A model generated the notes under the pieces. It worked only from the letters and a program-made list of their open reading frames with translations. It searched no databases and was not told the DNA's origin. A DNA stretch of 64,000 nt from Brevipalpus yothersi (Eukaryota > Arthropoda > Arachnida > Trombidiformes > Tenuipalpidae). Where the stretch lies: contig QZCP01000446.1 in NCBI GenBank assembly GCA_003956705.1, positions 124,001 through 188,000 of the forward strand, in the 5' to 3' direction. Made by a program: the position numbers and the translations under genes. Positions 47,032 through 60,000 of the stretch are shown here, piece by piece. The number at the start of each line of letters is the position of its first letter. The first letter of the stretch is position 1.

Positions 47032-47150
47032 AGCTATATAAAATAGCAATAAAAACTGGTAACCTTGCAACATGAGAGAGAGAAAGCAAGCAAAAAAAAG
47101 TGATGGCCAATAGGCTGGGCCGATGACCGGTCTCTTATCGGTGACGTGCA
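47032..47150 (+). promoter_or_regulatory. Promoter of the bZIP gene: TATA, CCAAT and CRE-like elements
   Basis: CTATATAAAATAG near 47034 is a strong TATA box about 210 nt upstream of the bZIP ATG. Between them are GGCCAATAGG (CCAAT-type, 47105) and GGTGACGTGC (47140), a CRE/bZIP half-site-containing element. Initiation ~30 nt after the TATA box would place the latter two in the leader, so their role is uncertain. Autoregulation by a bZIP is a possible inference. Confidence 0.45.
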
Positions 47151-47246
47151 TTGCTTGGGTTCCTCTTTATTAGCAATCCTCGTGGGTTAACTATATTCAC
47201 TTTTAATTGTTACCTCAACGGCACAACATCAATACACCAATTATCA

Positions 47247-47802
47247 ATGGATCAGCCACTCGATTTTTCAAAATCTTCAATAATGAATATTCAACGTGAG
47301 TTTAATGTATTTAGTGTATTTTCAGTTCAAAGTGTTTCAATCTATTGTACAAAATCAAAAGATCCTAATACTTATTGTTTATGTTTCCCTTTTATCTTCT
47401 CTGTTAGGACCACGCTCTTTAAGTATTTCTTCGAGTTGCTCGTCATTCTCGGAATCTTCACCCACCAGTCCATCATGTTTCGGTGCTATTCGTAGAAAAG
47501 GCAAAGCGCTACCAGATTGCCTAAAAGATTCTGCCTACTGGGAACGTCGTATGAAGAATAATGAAGCTGCCCGAAAATCTCGTGAAGCACGCCGGGCCAA
47601 GGAACAGCAGATAGCTGATCGAGCAATTTATTATGAGCAAGAAAATTCGATGCTTCGTGAAAGAATTAATCGATTGGAAAGTGAAAATCATCAATTGGCA
47701 ATTGCTTTGAAGCGTTTCTGTATGTTCAGTGGTATAACAACAACAACCAGTGATGACTATTCTCCGGATGATAATAATCGTCAAATTTTATTGAAAAAAT
47801 GA
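47247..47802 (+). CDS. Small bZIP transcription factor of the PAR/giant group, 147 aa
   Basis: Exon 1 is 47247-47295 and exon 2 is 47408-47802; the 112-nt phase-1 intron (donor CAAC|GTGAGT, acceptor TCTGTTAG) restores the frame. The N-terminus MDQPLDFSKS carries PLDFS, close to the CtBP corepressor motif PxDLS seen in giant/knirps-type repressors. A Ser-rich linker is followed by RRKGKALPDCLKDSAYWERR and the basic region KNNEAARKSREARRAKEQQ (~67-84) with the invariant N-x-x-A-A-x-x-S-R spacing. A leucine-zipper-like helix (~84-120) with ENSMLRERINRLESEN follows. KD-x-AYWERR-x-KNNEAA is diagnostic for the PAR/E4BP4/giant/ces-2 group. No proline/acid-rich PAR domain is present. The factor presumably binds TTACRTAA-like sites as a dimer in the nucleus. 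It is short for the family; no further upstream exon is evident. Confidence 0.85.
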
Positions 47803-48108
47803 AAGTACACCCATCATATGGTATCAGTACAAAAGTAAATCTCTATCAATCAAATCAAGATCATCATTTCGAGATCATTCTTCATAAAGTGATAATTTAT
47901 CTTATTTTCCCCATAAATGTCATCAAGATTGCATGTTGCCGGTTAAGTTAAACTAGAGAGAGTAAACGATTAACCTTTCAAAATGATTATCCAATCTGAA
48001 CTTGTGATACAGCCGCGTGCGCTGACCATAATCTGGATCCATGAATCTCAATATTATACTCTATTATACAATTCATGATCACAGTGTGTGTAAGTGTATA
48101 TTTTACCC

Positions 48109-48175
<67 letters not shown>

Positions 48176-51100
48176 TCCAATGTCATATGTACTCTCAGAT
48201 GGCCAACATTCACCCTAAAATGCCTCAAATACATTTCCTTTTACTTGGTCAAATCAATCGATTGTTTTTCCTCTGATTTTTGTTTCCAACTCATTTCTCT
48301 TATCTCAAAATGTGTACATGTGTGTGTATATGTGTATATATGTGAATCGTTTCCCGAAACATTCAGTAACTTACCAAGATTAGCATGAAAAATAGCTTTC
48401 TACAATAGAATAATAATAATAAAAAAAAACTTTTTCCCTTCTCTCTCTCAATTGGAATACGTATATATAGTCTTGGCAACGGACATTATTATTTTGGACG
48501 AAAGAAAAGCGTTCAAGTAGCAGTGGGTAATAGTAATGGGGAAGCAAATGGACAGAATTCCCAGACAAAATTGAGTGAATGAATAACGATTGAAGGGTTT
48601 ACCACTCGAAAAGCTTTACAACAGTTGCCTAGTAGTAGTGGTATATATATATATATGTACTCATGTGTGGGTACATATGAGGTGATAATCGAATTAGAAC
48701 AGTTATATCATTAGATGAGAATGTTGAACATATTTTTCTATCCTTATGAAAGTGAATTATTTGTTTTTTTTCCTTTTATCAACGAATAATGTGACTCTGT
48801 TGGCTTGTTGATTTGAATTACAAATTAATCTCTTGTGTCAAGTGTCCAAGTGGTCAGTAGTAGTAGTAGTAGTGTTGAAATGGATAATCAACTCATCTAA
48901 TTTGATTTCCTACCATCTCATCCAGTGAACGTTATGCCTAATTATTCAAATTGACTCATGAAATTTCAATTCAGTTGGAAAAATTTTTATCATCAGTCCA
49001 GTGATTACTGTTGTATGTATTCTACTGATAATTATGAAATTGAAATGGTTACTTATCATATTTTTTGATACCCCATCACATCATTGAAATGGTGAGTTTA
49101 ATTTTTACTCAACTGATATTCAAATATTCTCTTCGTGTGTATATGCTCATCAATCTGATCAGAACAGCTACAAGACTTTAATTTACTTGCAAATAATCAA
49201 AGCTGTGAAGGCTTTCGAGGAATGAAAGTTGGAAAAAAAATTTTTCAATTTGAACGGATGAAGAAGATGAGTTTCTTCTCATCAGACAGTGAATAATTAT
49301 TCAGAGGATTCAGATGGCAAAATTTCAGTTGGATGAAATGAATATATCAGCTGATGAGTTATTCTTGGGCCAACTTCATCCTCTGGGTTTGAGGTTGGAT
49401 AAAGTATTCATTCATCTATATAATCAATTATAGGCATTCTAATGAAAGAATATTCATGCTCAGGTGGATCCAATATCCATGTATTTGAGGGTTAAGAAGC
49501 GGTATTGTGGATAAAAAATCAGAATATTTATTCTGAATAATCAAATGTTCATTCAATTTCTTTAATCAGCAACTCCCCAAGAGCTCTGGTTTTGATAAAA
49601 ATTTAACTATCAATCGATTTGAACTTATTTCTCTCAATTTCTAAAAGAATTTGAATCAAAATAAACCATTCTGGTAGATATTGATCCCAAATCACATCTC
49701 TGGCAAAGTTTTGATTCGAGCTTTCTGATTTTTGTAGAAATTCTAGAAAAGTCTTTAATTCATGTGATTCATCGAGTTCACTATTATCGATGAGGAACTG
49801 ACTACCTGTATAACTCTTAAAGTGTACAAGATCTGTCCATCAAGCATTCATTGAACGGAAGTATCAAGTAAAGAAATCACTTCAATCTTCTCTTCGCACA
49901 TGCATCCATAGTATTCACGATCCTCTTTGAAAATCTTTCAAACACTCATGATATATACTACCCTCATCATGATTTCAATCATGTTGAATAAACCGATGAG
50001 AACAAAATCGGTAAACTCTTGTAACTTTTGCTCATTTATCATCTTCAATATCTCTCTCTTACTTTCTCATGGTATTCTCTTGGAAGAGAATCTTGTGAGG
50101 ATTGAGGTAGAACTGGTGAAAAAAGGTTTATAAATGTAATGTAAAGCATGCTCATCGTGGTCCTATTCTCACTCTTTTCTAGTTGTTATTTTATACCCAT
50201 ACTCTTTTAGAGTTTCAATTGGCCTCCCATAATCATCGATCTGATCAGTTCTGGAACTCTATTCTAACTAGACTACAGTCTCCTTACCATACACATACAC
50301 GTATTCACTTCATAGTCTCACTCAATAAGCCTAGAATATTCTCATTTCCATCAGCATTCCTATTCTCTCTCCTTCTCTCTCTCTCTCTCTCTCATGCACA
50401 CACCTGATTTGTGAACTATTCTCTCTCTAGAAGACATTTAGACATTTACCTCGCTCATTTGTTAATACTACTTTACTCGATCATCCATCCATTTGCTTCT
50501 TATTCTTCTTCTCCTTCTCCTTCTCCTTCTCCTTCTTCTTCTTCTTTTTGCCTTCATCTTGTCACCTCATTTCGTCACCTTTCAATTAGTAAGATTCTTG
50601 TGAGAACTTTACTTTGCAAACATCCATGTACACACACAGACTCACTCTATTTTCCAGTATTTTCTTCTGTCTATCGATGAACTTGTACCTAACGAAAATG
50701 CAAATGTGAATACGATCCATTTGGTATTGTTTCTGCTCATCTAATTGGTATTGACAATGTTGTTCATTGCAATGTATTCACTGTGAACTTGTATCGAATA
50801 CAGGTGATCATCAAATATATACACCTCAATCTCATTACACTTGTTCAATTTAGTTGCCAATTGATTTACCATCTCATGAGACCACATGTTCACCATGATG
50901 TGTGTATGTGTGTATCAATATTGGTATCACTCATCCAGTCGATCGTGTATACACATCTGATTGTTGTGTTTGGTCAGTTCCATTTTTGACCAGCCAGCAA
51001 GTGAGTTGAGTTGCTGAAATACCTGTACATATTTATTTGCATATAGTGATTGAGAATTATTTCGAATGTGTGTAATAGTTTCATGATGCTGGGAAGAAGA

Positions 51101-51240
51101 GAAAAAGTATTCCTTCAAGTGTGTATGTGTTGCCGATAGCAAATTGTTTGCGGTTTGTAGAGAAAGTTATTCGATAAAAAAGTTCATCAAAATACAACGT
51201 ATTATATGTGTATCACTACTTATGATACTATTGAATATCA
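47803..51240. other. Long intergenic region upstream of the ERG channel
   Basis: Holds a (GA)n run at 48111-48171, a (TA)n run at 48640-48657, a TAG repeat near 48860 and pyrimidine-rich sequence at 50501-50545. No coding exon was recognised, including none resembling a PAS/eag domain. Confidence 0.5.
48111..48171. repeat. (GA)n microsatellite
   Basis: Perfect GA run of about 60 nt about 310 nt after the bZIP stop; ORFs through it are artefacts. Confidence 0.95.
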
Positions 51241-52107
51241 ATGAGAAGAAAAACTCACAAAATGGTTCCTCTTGTAGACCAATATCGGACATATCCTCGC
51301 CAGCTAGATGCATCAAGCTTGGAACGAGAATCCGAATTCAGCAAAAAGAATTCAGGATCCAAAACGGAAAATTCTCTACTATCCGGTTCTTCTATGGATT
51401 CATCAACCGGAGGAGATGTTGGCACAATAAATCGACGATCAACCCACAGTGACAGTCTCCACAGTAGTATCGGTGGTCAACCTATGTTTAAGCGTCAAAA
51501 TGCAATTGAAGTAGCTCTCAATGTTGAGCCATCATCATCAATAACCATACCGGCAACAATCAACCAGCTTCAACAACAACAACAACAACAGCAACCGATA
51601 TCAACTTCATCATTGACCACCAGTTTGATGAGAGGTCCATTGAAAGCAACACCAACCATAATGTTTTCACCGGAGAATTCTCTCGATTCCATACGTTCTG
51701 ATTGTTCTGTTCGCCAGTCAACATCAATACCTCAATCTCGGCCCACTGTTCACCATTCGGCACCCACATCAGCATCCGTTTCCTCCCATATTCCGTCCCA
51801 AAAAGTTCGCCATGAACAGTGGAGCAATCGACAGCAATCTAGTATGAACAGTTCGATACGTTCACAATGTGATATACGCAATTCTAGCAATAAATCACGC
51901 CGAAGTTCACTACTTGAGCTGAAAGAAAGTGCTAAACGAAAATTCAGTCTTCTGCCTCATGTAAGTTGATAAAAATTCGTCTAACCTCTACACATCACAA
52001 CTGACCGACACTGATCAATACTGAGCAACACTCTGAGAGCGACAATAAGGCCTTGTGATTATGAGTACTAACATATGATATTATTATTGTCATAATGATT
52101 ATGAAAT

Positions 52108-52169
<62 letters not shown>

Positions 52170-54289
52170 TTGCCCCAACTTCACCAATGATGATTGAAAC
52201 TTTCTGCTACCTACAGAATAGAGAAAAGATGAAGAATTTTCTACTTCAAAGTGATCATCTAAGACATTTATCCAAGATTAGTCCTTCAAATGGAAGTGGA
52301 AAAAATTCGCCTGGACTGTTTTCCATTCCCGTAGAACATTCAATATCTATCTCTTTTCTCCTCTCTCTCCCTTTCACTTGATCTTCTATTGACATGGACG
52401 AACTTGAAACGAAAAGCGTATGGCTATGAGAGATTTCATGATAGAGAGATGGTTTATCCAATGTGTATTGAGACATTGACTCAATGTGAAGTGAATGTAG
52501 CAAATTTTTCCATGTGATCGGTCACAAATGGACTCTCAAAGCTCAAATCCGATTATCGGGCTTACGTTTTGTTAGTTTTTTTGGGGAAGATCTTTTTGTT
52601 GGTGTAGAGCGAGAGAGAAGAAAAAGCGAGACAAGAGCAATAATTGAAAAAAAAGAAAAACACTGAGAATATATCTTCTTCCACCATTCTGTATTCCAGA
52701 ATAAAGTGGGACAGAGAATATGTGTATATATATGTGTATGTGTGTGTGTGTTTCTGAATAAGATGGGAATAAAATCCTAATCTCATGCTTAGCCCACATT
52801 ACTGGATAGATAAATACGATTGCAAATTATCACCATTCACCCATTTTATGGGAGAATCACAGATCAATAGGGATGATGAATACGAAAAGTGATGGAAGAG
52901 CAGAAGAGAGAAGGAGAAAAAAAATATTCCCGTGAAGAGACCAATAAAATATGGTGAACACCATTGACCTTTTGGAGAAATGGATAGAATGGAAAAAAAG
53001 GCCATGTAAATAGGGCTATTCTCCGGAAAATGAGCATGATTGGAAAATAATCATGCAAGGCTTCTTCTTCTTCCTCTTTCTTCAATACACTTTCTCTCTA
53101 TTGCTTTCGTTTTCCGAATGTATGAGAATCGAATGTTTGGGAACAAAATTTCCCTTTCAACATACAAATAATATTGCTCCAAATAATACCCATCTTGAGA
53201 GAGAGAGAGAGAGATCCAAAAAGAAAGTGGATAGGTGATGACCTCAATACTGTTTAGCATCTGAATATTTATCATTATCCAGCTCTACACAGTTTATTAC
53301 ACACACACACACACACACCCAGTGGAAAAGCTTTTTCCTGTCTGAAATGATTCTATCATTTCCTTTGATTACCAGTATGATAATGGAAAGAATGAATCAG
53401 GAAATTAGTGCAATAATTTGAATAAAAATTCATCAACTAATCAATACTACAAACCTTCCAAATGCATGCATTTTTTCAGGAGACTGTTTTTTTCGGTAAA
53501 AGGGTATACATATTCGAAAATAGTTTTGCATTCCGATGTAAACTGTGTTGTGATTGCTGATAACTTTATCTCCATCTTCAATAACAAGGGGCTCAACTTT
53601 AAACTTTAAGATGTGTGACCAGAGACAATAATAGAATAGTATGATAAGATAGAAAAAAATTATGAGGAATCTAATTAAGGTGAGAGAAAAGAGGATTTTG
53701 ATTGCAATCAGCAGAAAATCTTAGATAAGAGTCATTGAGATCTTGAGAAGAGAGAATGAAAGGAAGGAAAACTATTGAACACGCGAGCAAATCTAAAGCA
53801 TTCATGTGATAAAACATTAGAGAAAAGTAAGGTGTTTTGCATAAAATGCAAATGAACTCCTCTGTAGCCTTTGGAGTTGGAAATTCTTCCAAACATCCTC
53901 GTTGTTTCAACTATCGGTCAAAGAATCTCATCTATCATTCCTCCCAATTTGGCCAATCTGTGTTCCTCTCCACTTTCATCTTGTGATGATTACTTATCTA
54001 TCGGAGAGAGGTCATCGAAATGATTTATCTGTGCATGATGAATGTTGAAACTTTCTTCCCAGCTACATGCATGTAAAGCAATCGTCCGGAGATGGAATAC
54101 TCTTCCTCTGTTTTTAGCTCTGAATTACCTACACAAAGGGTGTTGGTTCACCCAATTTTATGTCATAAATTAAATCGCTATACAGTCAATTTGGCTTGAT
54201 GTGTTCCTGATCAGACAGTGGGAAGGGGCAGAGCTGCCCTAGGAGGAATAGATAGGATATTCCTATGCAATCGTCTAACATAGAAACTG

Positions 54290-54334
<45 letters not shown>

Positions 54335-57024
54335 GCAAGAATGCTAGCATTAAATTTGTTTGATCTCAATCTCTGTGATAAATCCAGTGGTTTTTCTTTC
54401 ATTATCATTATTAGTTCGAAAAAAAATGATGATGTATGTTGGGAGAAAAAGTGTATCTAGGCATATTCTTGATGGAATATTAGTGGGTGGAGAGAGAATA
54501 GGAAACAGGAAAGATGGGAACGTGTCCAAAATGAGGTCAAATTTTTGTATAATCGAAATGGCTAATCATATCATAAAGATAACCATATGTTAAGCTTGAG
54601 ACTGAAGTGAGGAATTATTCTAGCATTTCATTCACTCAATGTGTTCACCATCATTTCTTTAATAATTAAATATCTGAATGGCCACCTCAAAAAGATTAGA
54701 AACTAGTTATGTGCTCATAAATATTCACTATTCATCAGATATTCTTGTCCAAATTTTCAAGCTTTTCCAGTCCAATCTTTGGGTCAAGGCTCTTCCGAAC
54801 TTCCACTGCATGAAATGGAATCATCACATATGGACCCAAAGTTGACGAACAATCAGAAAGGCTACCAAGATTCCCTATTATTTGAAAAATATTCTCAGGT
54901 TGATCATCATTCTCTCTGGAAAAACTGAGCTGAATTGATAAAATAGGGCACAAAAGTCCAGTAGTTATTATTTTTAGCTCAATATGCCATCCTATTGGTG
55001 TTGAAAATATTTACCCTAAACTTATCAATTATAAGCTATGATTAAGTAGGGCTACACATTAACCCACAAAATGTTCAAGTATGAAGAGGATTAATGTTGG
55101 ACAAATTCGTAATGTTCACTTACACACACACACACAAATTACTCAGTTGATCACAGATACACGCCATACACATGGAAGCAGTGGAAGATTTAAAATTTCA
55201 GCCCATGTGCCTTACTGGTAGTGTTGAAAAATTCTCTTGATAAATGTTATCGTCTCAAGAGTATTGATTTGGAGCGAGTTTCGCTTCACACACATGTACA
55301 CGATAGCAAATACCCATCACTATGGGATAGCATCTGATTTCGAAACGCTCATGTAGTTTAGCTGACTTATGGCAAGCTTGAATGAAAATCAGACTAATTT
55401 TTCTCAAGAGAATATTTTTGGAGAACAATTCTGAACTATTAAAGTGTCTACAGTTATCGAAGGGTACATAAATAAAGGCACTTTTAAGTGTTCCAAAGAG
55501 GAAGTGTTTTGCAAGTGTTACAACAATACAGTAGTTCATATGTTTGTAGCCTGATAATGCTGTAGTACTTTTCCATGAATTTTTACAATTGCTCTCTTGT
55601 TTCCTTCCTTTTCCACAGGTTTTATCTCTCAATTCTGATGTGATCCCAGATTACAAGTATGATAAAACCGAATTTGTTGACACCGCCACCGGTGAGGTGA
55701 GGGTTCGTGAACCTTTACAGCGGATCACCAATCGTCCACTAGCCCGATGGACAGTATTACATTATTCACCATTCAAAGCTATCTGGGATTGGATCATTTT
55801 GATACTTGTTATTTATACCGCAATATTTACACCTTATTATGCAGCTTTCGTACTACAATCAAATACTCGAATAGTTCCTATCGATCCAAATGAAGAGATG
55901 CGCTCACCATTTCATGAACGTAAGTTGTGAATTGGAAAATTTCCCGAATTATAATTGGTATAAGAATTCGAGAAGAATTTCAAAAATTTGTACAATTTCT
56001 TCTTTTTTTATCTTTCTCTTTTAGATGCCAATTTTTCTGTTATTGAGACTAAGAATCTCGCTTCAAGATATGATGTTCTTTTTATTATCGATATCATAGT
56101 TGATGTGACATTTATAATTGATATTGTTATTAATTTTCGAACTACCTACGTTAATCACAGTGATGAGGTGAGTAACCGGAAGAAGGGAAAAAATTCTTAT
56201 CAATTTATTAGGTATAGAATTATGTTTAGAAATTAAGTGAAAATTTTCAACTGCTTTATGTATTGCTACGCAATTAGCACAGCGCTTACACTTATACGCA
56301 CAATATTAGCTGAGATTTGAAAAATTGTTCCATCTAAAATACAATTCAATTTTTATTCTCTCTCATCTTATTTGAATGGCCAAACACACACACACACACA
56401 CACATTCACACACAATACGAATACAAACACACAAACACAAACATCCACAACCAAACTGTGTTTCTAGGATAACAACGAGCGAGAAGAAGTAATTAACAAT
56501 ATTTTTCCATTCTTTCATCATTCACTCTGAAATACGGATGAATTTTAATTCTAATTCTCATTGAACGAATTAGAGAGCTGTAGATAGTATTTAAGAGAGA
56601 GAAATAGAAAAGTTGAGATAAAAAAAATCAAAATAGGTGGATACATAATGAATTATATAATTTTTTCCCTCTCTTCTCCATTTCAATACATTTCCCAATA
56701 CACAGGTTGTCTATCATCCAAGTAAAATAGCTATCCACTATCTTCGAGGATGGTTCATCATTGACCTGGTTGCAGCATTACCATTTGATCTTATATTCAT
56801 CGAAGCAGACATTGATGATGTGAGTATGATTTCTCATTAAAACTTTCTCTCTCTCTCTCTCTTCAATTATCATTCAACTCATCGAACATTCGAATGAGAG
56901 CCTAAATGTATGAATGTCAAGAGAGGACCACTTGTCATGATAGTCTTCAATTACTGGCCAATATCATGTGTGTCTGTATGACTTTTGGATGATTACTTCA
57001 CTATTTTGGATGAAATTCGATTTG

Positions 57025-57056
<32 letters not shown>

Positions 57057-60000
57057 ATTTCATCAGACACCATGGTGATTCTGCTGGACTAGCGTGTCAT
57101 GTGAAAATAATTTGAATAGTTTTTTTTCTATTATAATATCTACATGTGTGTCCAGAAACGATTGACCAAGCATTTGTCGAATGGTAGATATATGCGAATT
57201 GAGCATTATAGAAGTTCGGTGTCTGATCGATTATTCATGTTCAATCGCGTGGTCAGCTTCATTCATTATGATATACCATTGGTAGTAGAGGTCAGGTCTC
57301 GATTAGTATCGATTTTTTTTCTCTCTCTCTCTTCTCTTCATATGTAAACCATTGGTCAAACAATTTTGCTTCACTAATGAACGGATACACTTTGATTGGT
57401 GTGACTAAAATAGTTCAGCCTAAACAGCAAATCATTTACTACATGCTCAGCTATAGCACCAGACAAACTGGGTACATACACATACAGAATTTATCATGAA
57501 ATTTGATTCTCCCTGAAACAAAGTTGAGTATATTCGCTTCACGTGGATCCCGTTGCATTGCTTAAATATAATCATGATCGATCAGTCTCGCCCAAAGTAG
57601 AAGGGTTGAAACATGTGATATGATCAAGGGTGTAAAAGATTCCCATTTTATCCCACTGATTTGATGGCTTTCAGAATAGATATTATTCATTAGTGAAAAT
57701 GGAAGAGGTAGAGAGACGAACTCTTATTCAAGATGATTATCAAAATTCATGGCCACAAGGACCCGAATTGAACCAGAATTATTGTCAGATAAACCATATT
57801 TTTTTCATTAAAAGAACAAAAATGTAATATTGAAACTTCTTTTTTTCCATCTCTCATTTCATGATGCCTCCAGGCAACAACTTTAATCAGTCTACTAAAA
57901 ACTGCTCGACTTTTAAGATTGGTTCGAGTTGCACGAAAGATAGATCGATATTCTGAGTATGGAGCTGCTGTTCTTTTACTTTTGGTGGCAGCATTCGCCT
58001 TGGTTGCCCATTGGCTGGCCTGCTTATGGTTCGTAAGGAATCCAACAATTAATATTATTATTATTGCTTCATTTATTTCCGACAATTCATTTTGACTGTA
58101 CATATTGGTCACAAGAATTTCCATAATTACGATGATTCCATTTCGTTTATCCAGGTATGCAATCGGAAATGCGGAAAGACTTAAAGTTAATAATATTAGA
58201 TACCGAATAGGCTGGCTGTATGCTCTTGCGAATGATACTCATCATCCTTATGGTAAGCTTATTGTCCACATTGGAACTCTATCCGAATGCGTGTGTGCCT
58301 TTGAGTTATTAATTGAGCTCAATGATCCATAGAATATTTATTTTATTACCTTACAATTTTGAATGAATTATCGTTCACCATTCTTATCTCTCTCTCTCTT
58401 TCTCTCTCTCTCTTTTTACTGTGCCTTTCTTGCAGAATTTGATGGAACTGGAGGTCCACCAGTTCGAACCAAATACATAACCGCCTTATATTTCACTTTC
58501 TCATCATTAACATCAGTTGGTTTTGGCAATGTTGCCCCAACTACTGATATGGAAAAAACTTTCTCCGTTCTCATCATGCTGGTGGGATGTAAGTTCCATA
58601 CGCTATCTCTAGAATGATACAACTTTACTCACTACAAGTACTACAAGTAATGCCCAGAGAAAATGGATGCTTCAACAATTATCAATAGGACCTTATTCTG
58701 AATGCTCAATTGATTTTTTGAACGAGAAAGAAAGAAAGAGAGAGAGAGAGAAGTGTATCAGGACAGCTCTCTCTATCTTTCCTTCTTTTTCCTTCTCACT
58801 TTTTGATCTCAAATGATTGTCCATGAGTGAATAATTTGCTCTAATCTACTTTTTACTATGCAGCACTCATGTATGCATCCATTTTCGGTAATGTATCTGC
58901 TATAATTCAAAGGCTCTACTCAGGAACTGCACGATATCATACCCAGTTACTACGAGTACGTGAATTTATTCGCTTCCATCAAGTGCCTAATCCGCTTCGC
59001 CAGCGTCTGGAAGAGTATTTCCAGCATGCTTGGAGCTATACCAATGGAATAGATATGAACATGGTGAGTAGTTGAAATAATAGATTAGTGATCATTGTTT
59101 TACCCTGGTCAAATGAGAGAGAAAAAGAGTAATAGAAAAAAAGAAAGCAAGAGAATTCTCGTCCAGTGTCCACCTTATCAACCCTCCCCACAATTTCCGG
59201 ATAATATGATCACGAATCATTCAACCCAGATTTTTTCGACTAATACAACACGCACATAACTTGGCTACCAGTCCAAGTCCATATTCCTCAACAAATCATT
59301 CAGAATTTAGCTGAATATGGAAGAATTTTTTCTACACTGTTCCGATATACCATCGAACTCGATCTCAATATCCATTCTAACAGAAGCATCTATTCTCCTA
59401 TACTTTTTTCCTTTTCCTCCTCCGCTAATTAACAGGTATTAAAAGGTTTTCCAGAATGTCTTCAAGCTGACATTTGTCTTCATTTGAATCGAAATCTTCT
59501 CAACAATTGTCCAGCATTTCAAGGTAAGTACAAATCAATATGATCGATTTTCACTTCCTCACGAACTCATTTTCTCATCCTCGAACACACATGCATTCTT
59601 TACATCAATTTTTCAACACCATTCTTCTATCTATTACAGGTGCATCTCCTGGCTGTCTTAGAGCACTTTCCATGAAATTTAAAACAACTCATGCTCCACC
59701 AGGAGATACTCTTGTTCACAAGGGTGATGTTCTGGTGTCACTATATTTCATTGCTCGAGGAACAATCGAAATTTTGGAAGAAGATACTGTGGTTGCTATT
59801 TTGGGTACCTCATCTTAATTCTGAACTTAGTATCATCAAGTCTCATAACAATCTGACTTATATCTAATCATATTGACCCCTTCACTTTTTCAGGAAAAGA
59901 TGATATTTTTGGAGAAAATCCTGTTCAATTTTCGACTATTGGAAAGTCAAATTGTGATGTTCGTGCCCTAACTTACTGTGATCTACACAAAATAGCCCGA

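Larger units (their letters stand above)
51961..55618 (+). other. Intron 1 of the ERG channel gene
   Basis: 3658 nt, the longest intron of the window. It holds (GA)n runs at 52110-52167 and 54296-54331, a (CA)n run near 53300-53320 and several small ORFs. The antisense ORFs at 54735-54953 and 55255-55539 are the most coding-like (separate entry). Confidence 0.7.

Noticed and set aside
48041..48388. ORFs with Arg-Glu repeats
   Set aside because: Translation of the GA microsatellite; the same applies to 52106-52381 and the minus ORF at 44427-44714.
55540..55632. N-terminal extension of the antisense ORF over the ERG exon 2 boundary
   Set aside because: It relies on a non-ATG start and overlaps conserved ERG coding sequence.
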